A DNA stretch of 17,639 bases from Frateuria_A sp035695185. Its GTDB lineage: Bacteria > Pseudomonadota > Gammaproteobacteria > Xanthomonadales > Rhodanobacteraceae. Every line of letters begins with the position of its first letter. Position 1 is the first letter of the stretch. The stretch covers positions 1 through 17,639 of the forward strand of contig NZ_DASSES010000211.1 in the NCBI RefSeq assembly GCF_035695185.1, read 5' to 3'. The position numbers were made by a program, and so were the translations under genes. The notes under the pieces are model-generated. The model saw only the letters and a list, made by a program, of their open reading frames with translations. It was not told where the DNA came from and searched no databases. This document shows positions 12,637 through 17,639 of this stretch, piece by piece.

Positions 12637-12755
12637 TGCGTGGTCTTCGGACTACGCGTGGATCGTCAACTTCAACAACGGCAACGTGAACAACAACCAC
12701 CGGAACAACAGCGCCTTCGTGCGGGCTGTGCGCCGCGTGTCGCCGGCCGGTGAGT
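12637..12755 (+). repeat. DGR template repeat TR
   Basis: Contains 23 adenines, all between 12651 and 12710 within the core, 18 of them in nine AAC codons. The flanking 5' 14 bases and the 3' 41 bases to 12751 have no adenine. It encodes the peptide DAWSSDYAWIVNFNNG then NVNNNHRNNSAFVRAVRR in the same frame as both VRs. Twenty of the 23 adenines differ in at least one VR and no other base does. Located between avd and the RT. It is open in frame with the downstream RT. Confidence 0.95.
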
Positions 12756-12766
12756 GTCAGGGTGAA

Positions 12767-13936
12767 GTGAGCCTGCGGGCTCTGTACCAGGCGTGGCGTG
12801 GCGCCCGCCGCAAGAAGCAGCCAAGCGCCAACCAGCTGGCGTTCGAACTGCGCTCTATCGATCGCATGCTGGACCTGCAGGAACGGTTGAACGCCGGCAC
12901 CTGGTCGCCGGCGCCCACCACATGCTTCGTCGCCACCCGGCCCAAGGCGCGCGAAATCCACGCGCCCGACTTCGGCGACCGCGTAGTGCACCACTGGCTG
13001 GTGCCTCAACTCGAGGCGATCTACGAACCCACCTTCATCCACGACAGCTACGCCAACCGCAAGGGCAAGGGCACCCACGCCGCGGTGCGCCGACTGCAGC
13101 AGTTCGTGCGCCAGGTGCACAGCGGCCAGGGCGGCGGCTGGTACCTGCAGCTGGACGTGCACAACTTCTTCAACTCGATCCACCGCCCCACGCTGTACGC
13201 CATGCTCAGGAAGCGCCTCGCGCGCGCGGGCCTGGCCGAGGTACCCATGCGGGCCGTGCACGCCCTGCTGCGCCATCCCGTGCAGCGCCAGGGCGTCATC
13301 CACCGCGCCACCGCCGCCCAGCGCACGCTGGTGCCCCGCCACAAGCGGCTGGAGAACGCGCCCCCGGGCTGCGGCCTGCCGATCGGCAACCTGTCCTCGC
13401 AGTTCTTCGCCAACGTCTACCTGGACGCGCTCGACCAGTTCGCCAAGCACACGCTCAAGGCCAAGCGCTACCTGCGCTACGTCGACGACTTCGTACTGGT
13501 GCACCGCGACCGCGCCGTGCTGGAGCGCTGGCAGGCGCAGATCGAAAGCTTCCTCGCCGACCGGCTCAAGCTTCGCCTGAAGGCCGACATCCGCCTGCGC
13601 CCGCTGTCCGCCGGCGCCGACTTCCTCGGCTACGTCATCTATCCCACGCACACCCGCGTCCGCGCACGAGTGCTGCGCCACGCCAGCCAGGCGCTGACCA
13701 GCTGGCACCAGCAGCACGCCGTCGCCGGCGGCTTCCACGCCACGCCCGAAGCCTTTCAGCAACTCGACGCCACCTGGGCCAGCTACCAGGGCCACTTCGC
13801 CCACGCGGACAGCTGGCGCCTGCAGCAACGCATCCTGCGCCGCCGCCCCTGGCTGGCCGCGCTCACCAACCCTCGCCGCCGCTTCCACCACCGACTGAGC
13901 GGCCGGCGCATCACCGTGAGGACCACCCGCGCATGA
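12767..13936 (+). CDS. DGR reverse transcriptase
   Basis: 389 residues from the GTG at 12767, just after TR (an in-frame ATG at 12578 would add 63 residues encoded by TR and its flank). RT motifs in order: motif with D130 (LQLDVHNFFNSI), the DGR-type LPIGNLSSQFFANVYLD (about 204-220), the active site YVDDF (238-242), and DFLGYVI near 275-281. It also has the N-terminal 'REIHAPDFGDRVVHHWLV' and 'HDSYANRKGKGTHAAV' blocks shared with DGR and group II-like RTs. The product makes mutagenised cDNA from TR RNA with Avd, and the cDNA replaces VR. The C-terminal 100 residues are basic and helical. The GTG has a poor ribosome binding site. The stop overlaps the next ATG. Confidence 0.93.
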   Translation: MSLRALYQAWRGARRKKQPSANQLAFELRSIDRMLDLQERLNAGTWSPAPTTCFVATRPKAREIHAPDFGDRVVHHWLVPQLEAIYEPTFIHDSYANRKGKGTHAAVRRLQQFVRQVHSGQGGGWYLQLDVHNFFNSIHRPTLYAMLRKRLARAGLAEVPMRAVHALLRHPVQRQGVIHRATAAQRTLVPRHKRLENAPPGCGLPIGNLSSQFFANVYLDALDQFAKHTLKAKRYLRYVDDFVLVHRDRAVLERWQAQIESFLADRLKLRLKADIRLRPLSAGADFLGYVIYPTHTRVRARVLRHASQALTSWHQQHAVAGGFHATPEAFQQLDATWASYQGHFAHADSWRLQQRILRRRPWLAALTNPRRRFHHRLSGRRITVRTTRA

Positions 13937-14499
13937 GCCGCATCGCCGAAGCGATCATCCGTTGCGTCACCCGCCGCCCGCCCGACTTCCTGGTCGGCGG
14001 CCAGGACAACCCCTACCTCAAGCGCTGGTGGGTCATCCCGCGCAACCCGCTGTTCAATATCTACCTCCATCAGTTCCTGCGCGACGACGACGATCGCGCG
14101 CTGCACGATCACCCGTGGCCGTGGTGCTCGATCGTGCTGCGTGGCGAGTACACCGAGGTGACGCATCCCGCCTGCGAGGTCGATAGCCGCGATGGGTTCG
14201 TAAACGTTACGAGTTCAGTCCACAGGGACGCACTGCTGACCGCCAGCTATGAACACGACAGGGGCGATGTCCTACTGATCGCCCGTCGCACCTTCGGCGC
14301 TGGCTCGATCCGCTTTCACCTGCCCTGGTTCGCGCACCGACTAGAGCTGACCACCGACTGCCCGTGCTGGACCCTCTTCATCACAGGCCCACGCCTGCGC
14401 GAATGGGGCTTCCATTGCCCGCGCGGCTGGGTGCCCTGGCAGCGCTTCACCGCAGCCGACGACAAGGGCGCCATCGGTCCCGGCTGCGGGGAGGGCTGA
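13933..14499 (+). CDS. cupin-like phage protein, 188 aa
   Basis: MSRIAEAIIRCVTRRPPDFLVG ... NPYLKRWWVIPRNPLFNIYLHQFLRDDDDRALHDHPWPWCSIVLRGEY. The H-x-H pair in ALHDHPWPW followed by VLRGEYTE, and a later block ARRTFGAGSIRFHLPWFAHRLEL, fit a small cupin-fold metal-binding domain; 'WTLFITGPRLREWGFHCPRGWVPWQRF' closes the protein. Such proteins are common in phage early regions without known substrate. Coupled to the RT by an ATGA overlap. Composition dips in GC near 14190-14300 within the gene. Fold call moderately secure, activity unknown. Confidence 0.72.
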   Translation: MSRIAEAIIRCVTRRPPDFLVGGQDNPYLKRWWVIPRNPLFNIYLHQFLRDDDDRALHDHPWPWCSIVLRGEYTEVTHPACEVDSRDGFVNVTSSVHRDALLTASYEHDRGDVLLIARRTFGAGSIRFHLPWFAHRLELTTDCPCWTLFITGPRLREWGFHCPRGWVPWQRFTAADDKGAIGPGCGEG

Positions 14500-14502
14500 G
14501 CC

Positions 14503-15420
14503 ATGCGTGAGCGCCCCATCCCTTTCTCGGCGCCGATGGTTCGCGCCAACCACGACGACCGGAAAACGCAGACCCGTCGCGCCATGAAGCCGCGCCGGGA
14601 TTGGCTCACCGGTTGCGAGCTGGCGCGCTGCGAGCTCGCTGGGGAGGCCAATGCCGGCAACTACGACAACGCACCTTATCGGCCGGGCGACCGGCTGTGG
14701 GTGCGCGAGGCGTGGAAGGCGCACTCGACGTTCAACGACCTGCCGCCGCGGGATATTCCAGTGGGCACGCGGATCTTTTACCTGGCCGACCCGGGTTATT
14801 CGCCACCCGCCGCGAGGTATCGCCACGCGCGCTTCATGCCGCGCTGGGCGAGCCGCACGTTGCTTGAGGTCATTGCCCTCCGCGCCGAGCGGCTGCAGGA
14901 CATCAGCGAGGAAGATGCGATTGCGGAAGGCCTGTTGCGTGATCAGGGAGGCTGGCGCGGCGCGCCGGATCTTCCATGGTTCGCCTCCCCGGTTGCGGCC
15001 TATCGAAGCCTGTGGGAATCGATCAACGGCGCAAGCAGCTGGGAAGCGAACCCTTGGGTGTGGGTCGTGGAGTTTCGCCGGTTGGTCGAACCTTCGCGCG
15101 ACCAAAGCTCAACGACACTGGTTTGCGAATGGAGCGAGCAAACGTTGCGGGAGCGCCGCGTTCGAATTGCCCCCTGTCCGCTTGCCAGCAAGCCAGATCA
15201 CTTACCGCACGAGGTCTGCGTTGCCGACTGGCCAGACGATGGGCTGTCGCACATTTTTTGTACGTGCGGCTGGGTAGGCCCGGGCGCCGAGACGGACGAG
15301 CAGGCCGTAGAGGCGCACAACAGGCCCCATGGGTTTGGCATCGAGCCCGTTACCGAGTGGGTCACCCACGAGCGCGTGAGCGTCGGCGAGGAAGCCGACC
15401 TCTCGGACCTGCCTTTCTAG
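14503..15420 (+). CDS. ASCH-like phage protein with C-terminal extension
   Basis: 305 residues with a GGGGAGG site. The first 190 residues match the phage family marked by DDRKTQTRRAM, YRPGDRLWVREAW, ARFMPRWASRTLLEVIALRAERLQDISEEDAIAEGL and LWESINGASSWEANPWVWVVEF, related to ASCH RNA-binding domains. Usual members end soon after the WVWV..F block. Here about 110 more residues follow, including HIFCTCGWVGPGAETDEQAVEAHNRPHG, which resembles a small Cys/His unit. Base composition around 15080-15250 is less GC-rich than in the neighbours, as if the tail was acquired. A role in RNA binding is family inference. Confidence 0.8.
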   Translation: MRERPIPFSAPMVRANHDDRKTQTRRAMKPRRDWLTGCELARCELAGEANAGNYDNAPYRPGDRLWVREAWKAHSTFNDLPPRDIPVGTRIFYLADPGYSPPAARYRHARFMPRWASRTLLEVIALRAERLQDISEEDAIAEGLLRDQGGWRGAPDLPWFASPVAAYRSLWESINGASSWEANPWVWVVEFRRLVEPSRDQSSTTLVCEWSEQTLRERRVRIAPCPLASKPDHLPHEVCVADWPDDGLSHIFCTCGWVGPGAETDEQAVEAHNRPHGFGIEPVTEWVTHERVSVGEEADLSDLPF

Positions 15421-15433
15421 CGAGGAACCTACC

Positions 15434-15673
15434 ATGACCGAAGGCATTCGACGTTCGTACGCGGTGGAGCAACGCCTGAGACTGATCGACTTCCTGCTGT
15501 ACCAGTACGGGTCCATCAACCGCTCTGCGCTGGAGTTCTTTTTTGGCATATCGACGCCGCAGGCGTCGCTTGACCTCCGGGCGTACCTGGCGCTGGCGCC
15601 TGACAACGCGGTCTACGACAAGGCGGCCAAGGCCTACGTGCGAACCGAGCGGTTCAGGCTGGTGTGGCGGTGA
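15434..15673 (+). CDS. isolated winged-HTH protein, CapW/BrxR N-terminal type
   Basis: 79 residues: MTEGIRRSYAVEQRLRLIDFLLYQYGSINRSALEFFFGISTPQASLDLRAYLALAPDNAVYDKAAKAYVRTERFRLVW. The pattern 'RL.LIDFLLYQYGSINRSALEFFFGIS..QAS.DLRAYL.LAP.N..YD...KAYV....F' matches the N-terminal winged helix of WYL-domain repressors of phage-defence loci (BrxR/CapW). The ligand-binding WYL domain is absent, and the gene ends right after the wing. It has a ribosome binding site (GAGG). Overlaps the DUF4031 start. Likely a DNA-binding regulator or mimic; function inferred. Confidence 0.75.
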   Translation: MTEGIRRSYAVEQRLRLIDFLLYQYGSINRSALEFFFGISTPQASLDLRAYLALAPDNAVYDKAAKAYVRTERFRLVWR

Positions 15674-15984
15674 CTGTGTACGTGGACGACATGCGCGCGC
15701 CGCTGGGGCGGATGGTGATGTGCCACATGGTGGCCGACACCGACGACGAACTGCATGCGATGGCCCGGCAGCTGGGTCTTCCCCGCCGTTACCACCAGGC
15801 GCCGCCGAAGGTGCGCAACAGCCACTACGACATCTGCCTAGCCAAGCGCGTGCGCGCGGTCGAATTGGGTGCCGTGCAGATCACCGCTCGCCAGCTGGCC
15901 GCGATGTGTCGCCAGCGCCGCGAAACGGGCTCGCTGGGCACGCCACCGGCCAACCTCACTGCAGGAACACTCTTCCATGGCTGA
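15670..15984 (+). CDS. DUF4031 family protein
   Basis: 104 residues from the GTG at 15670 (overlapping the previous TGA as GTGA); GTG at 15664 is possible. (M)TVYVDDMRAPLGRMVMCHMVADTDDELHAMARQLGLPRRYHQAPPKVRNSHYDICLAKRVRAVELGAVQITARQLAAM is a full DUF4031 domain, seen in phages and bacteria, function unknown. The last 20 residues trail into the methyltransferase gene with an 8-base overlap. Confidence 0.88.
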   Translation: MTVYVDDMRAPLGRMVMCHMVADTDDELHAMARQLGLPRRYHQAPPKVRNSHYDICLAKRVRAVELGAVQITARQLAAMCRQRRETGSLGTPPANLTAGTLFHG

Positions 15985-17602
15985 CGGCTCGCAGCAGGGC
16001 TTCAACTTCCACCGCACCGCTCTGGCCAGCGCCCTGCGCAAAGGCGAAATCGTGGTGGATTTCTTCGCCGGCGGCGGCGGTGCCAGCGAGGCGCTGCGCC
16101 AGGCGCTGGGCCGCGATCCTGATGTCGCGGTCAACCACGATCACCAGGCGATCGGCATGCACGCGGCCAACCACCCGTTCACGCGACACATGGAGGCGGA
16201 CGTCTGGACCGTCGACATCCTGCGCGAGGTCGCCGGCCGCCTGGTCGGCTGGTTCCATGCCAGCCCCGACTGCACGCACTTCAGCCAGGCCAAGGGCGGC
16301 CAGCCGCGCGACCGCGCCACCCGCTCGCTGAGCTGGGTGGTGCTCAAGGTCGCCGGCACCCTCGCCAAGCAAGGCCTCGCGCCGCGCATCATCAGCCTGG
16401 AGAACGTGCGCCAGATTCTCGGCTGGTGCCCGCTGGTCGCCAAGCGCGACAAGGCCACCGACCGCGTGCTGAAGCTCGACGGTACCGTTGCCGCCCCCGG
16501 CGAGCGCGTTCCGCTGCGCGAGCAGTTTCTGGTGCCGGACAAGCGCCGCCATGGCCACACCTGGGACCGGTTCGTCGCTGCGCTGCGCGCGCTGGGCTAC
16601 GTCGTGGAGTGGCGTACCCTCAAGGCTTGCGACTACGGCGCCGGCACCAGCCGCGAGCGCCTGTTCCTGATCGCCCGTCGCGATGGCCAGCCCATCGTCT
16701 GGCCGGAACCGACGCACGGGCCGGGCCGCGCGCATCCATATGTCACCGCCGCCGACTGCATCGACTGGTCGGTGCCGTGCCCATCCATCTTTACCCGCAA
16801 GAAACCGCTGGCCGACGCCACATGCAGGCGAATCGCCAAGGGCGTGCACCGTTACGTGCTTGGCGCCGCTGAGCCGTTCATCGTGCAATGCGCCAATGCC
16901 TCAGCCAACGGCAGCGCAGCAACCAGCGAACCGCTGGGTGTAGTCACGGCGTGGCCCAAGGGCGGCACGCATGCGGTGGTGGCGCCGATTCTGGCAGGCG
17001 TCGGTGGCCGGGCCGGCGACACTGAGCCGCGCCCCGCCAATCAGCATGCCTACACCGTAACAGCCAAGGCCGACTGCGCGCTGGTGACCGCCTTCCTTGA
17101 GCAGGCCCACGGCGGCGGCGAGAACGGCAACCCGGCCCGCGCGCGCGGCGCCAAGGAACCCGTGTCGACCATCTCCACGACAGGCAGTCAGCAGCGACTG
17201 GTGACGGCCGATCTTGCCGCCCTGAGCCCCGAGCACGAAGCCGGCGCGCTGCGCGTGGCCGCCTTCCTGATCAACTACTACGGGAATGGCCAAGCCCTCG
17301 ACCTGTGCGACCCGGTCGACACCGTCACCACGCGCGATCGTCTGGCGCTGGTCACCGTCACGATCCGCGGCACGCCCTACGTCATCGTGGATATCGGCCT
17401 GCGCATGCTGCGCCGCGAAGAGCTCTACCGCGCCCAGGGCTTCCCGCCCGGCTACATCATCGATCGCACCGCCGCCGGCGAGCCGCTGAGCATCAGTGCC
17501 AGCGTGCGCATGGTCGGCAACAGCGTCAGCCCACCCCCGTTGGCCGCGATCGCGCGCGCCAACCTTGAACCGGCCAGCGTGCCGGAGCAGATCGCCGCAT
17601 GA
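15977..17602 (+). CDS. C5-cytosine DNA methyltransferase (phage type)
   Basis: 541 residues from the ATG at 15977. C5-MTase motifs in order: motif I VDFFAGGGGAS (27-37), motif IV SPDCTHFS with C99 as catalytic nucleophile (in place of the usual Pro-Cys), motif VI LENVRQI (E142 N143 V144), motif VIII GTSRERLFLIARR, and C-terminal motifs IX-X region with MLRREELYRAQGFPPGY and RMVGNSVSPPPLAAI. The long middle section (about 290-440) is the likely target recognition domain. It methylates cytosine C5 in a sequence I cannot predict. No restriction enzyme is nearby, so an anti-restriction role in phage DNA protection is likely. Overlaps genes on both sides. Confidence 0.9.
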   Translation: MADGSQQGFNFHRTALASALRKGEIVVDFFAGGGGASEALRQALGRDPDVAVNHDHQAIGMHAANHPFTRHMEADVWTVDILREVAGRLVGWFHASPDCTHFSQAKGGQPRDRATRSLSWVVLKVAGTLAKQGLAPRIISLENVRQILGWCPLVAKRDKATDRVLKLDGTVAAPGERVPLREQFLVPDKRRHGHTWDRFVAALRALGYVVEWRTLKACDYGAGTSRERLFLIARRDGQPIVWPEPTHGPGRAHPYVTAADCIDWSVPCPSIFTRKKPLADATCRRIAKGVHRYVLGAAEPFIVQCANASANGSAATSEPLGVVTAWPKGGTHAVVAPILAGVGGRAGDTEPRPANQHAYTVTAKADCALVTAFLEQAHGGGENGNPARARGAKEPVSTISTTGSQQRLVTADLAALSPEHEAGALRVAAFLINYYGNGQALDLCDPVDTVTTRDRLALVTVTIRGTPYVIVDIGLRMLRREELYRAQGFPPGYIIDRTAAGEPLSISASVRMVGNSVSPPPLAAIARANLEPASVPEQIAA

Positions 17603-17639
17603 ATACCCGCACCGATACCCCCGCCGCCAACGACCCGAC
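17599..17639 (+). CDS. start of an unknown gene cut by the right edge
   Basis: ATG overlapping the methyltransferase TGA (ATGA), then MNTRTDTPAANDP. Only 13 codons are visible. The overlap pattern is like the other genes of this operon, so it is likely real, but no family can be named. Confidence 0.45.
   Translation, partial: MNTRTDTPAANDP

Noticed and set aside
12491..13891. Long open frame on the minus strand opposite the RT (about 466 codons)
   Set aside because: It mirrors the RT coding sequence, has no recognisable domain, and arises from GC-rich codon bias; the plus strand has clear RT motifs.
15416..15434. Further CTAGC operator near 15416
   Set aside because: Single half-site without the matching GCTAG 8 bases on; other scattered CTAG occurrences likewise lack the dyad.
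1..17639. CRISPR arrays, tRNA or rRNA genes, insertion sequences
   Set aside because: No regularly spaced repeats other than TR/VR and operators, no transposase, and no recognisable tRNA or rRNA sequence.

Overview
This is a GC-rich window (codon third positions mostly G or C) that reads as the control, early and accessory region of a temperate phage or prophage. Small genes are packed with ATGA overlaps, there are two divergent early operons and a repressor/Cro-type switch, and there are phage families such as CII-like, TraR/DksA-like, VapE/VirE-like helicase, YfdQ/DUF2303, DUF4031 and a solitary C5 methyltransferase. Base composition and gene families suggest a gammaproteobacterial host of the Xanthomonadales type; this is inference. 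No integrase, structural gene or attachment site is visible, and both window edges cut through genes.

Layout. (1) 1-3199, minus strand: a replication operon reading leftward, with a CII-like regulator, a TraR/DksA zinc protein, two small unknowns, a CHC2/TOPRIM primase and a VapE-like P-loop protein cut by the left edge. (2) 3377-4435: an unknown plus-strand gene, then the switch. A Cro-like HTH gene (minus) and a repressor-like HTH gene (plus) diverge from a region holding three operators of the form CTAGC-N8-GCTAG. (3) 4432-6645: a HipA-like kinase overlapping a DUF3037 gene, then a convergent zinc-ribbon membrane protein. (4) 6645-6775: a second promoter region with two more copies of the operator and the same promoter geometry as the Cro-side promoter. 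(5) 6775-17639, plus strand: a long run of early genes, mostly small unknowns.

The most interesting system lies in this last run: a complete diversity-generating retroelement (DGR) with two targets. It has an Avd gene (12147-12581), a template repeat TR (12637-12755), a reverse transcriptase (about 12767-13936), and two small DUF1566/C-type-lectin target genes. These end in variable repeats VR1 (8522-8640) and VR2 (11999-12117), about 3.4 kb apart. Over 115 aligned bases VR1 differs from TR at 13 positions and VR2 at 14, and every difference falls on a TR adenine, which is the signature of adenine mutagenesis. The targets have no visible signal peptide or tail-fibre features and sit in an early-type operon rather than in tail genes. 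The TR lies in an open frame continuous with the RT and overlapping avd by ATGA.

Working model (inference): one repressor acts at five operators to silence both the leftward replication operon and the rightward operon that includes the DGR, so retromutagenesis would be coupled to prophage induction. The rightward operon ends in this window with a cupin-like protein, an ASCH-like protein, an isolated CapW/BrxR-type winged helix, DUF4031 and a C5-cytosine methyltransferase.
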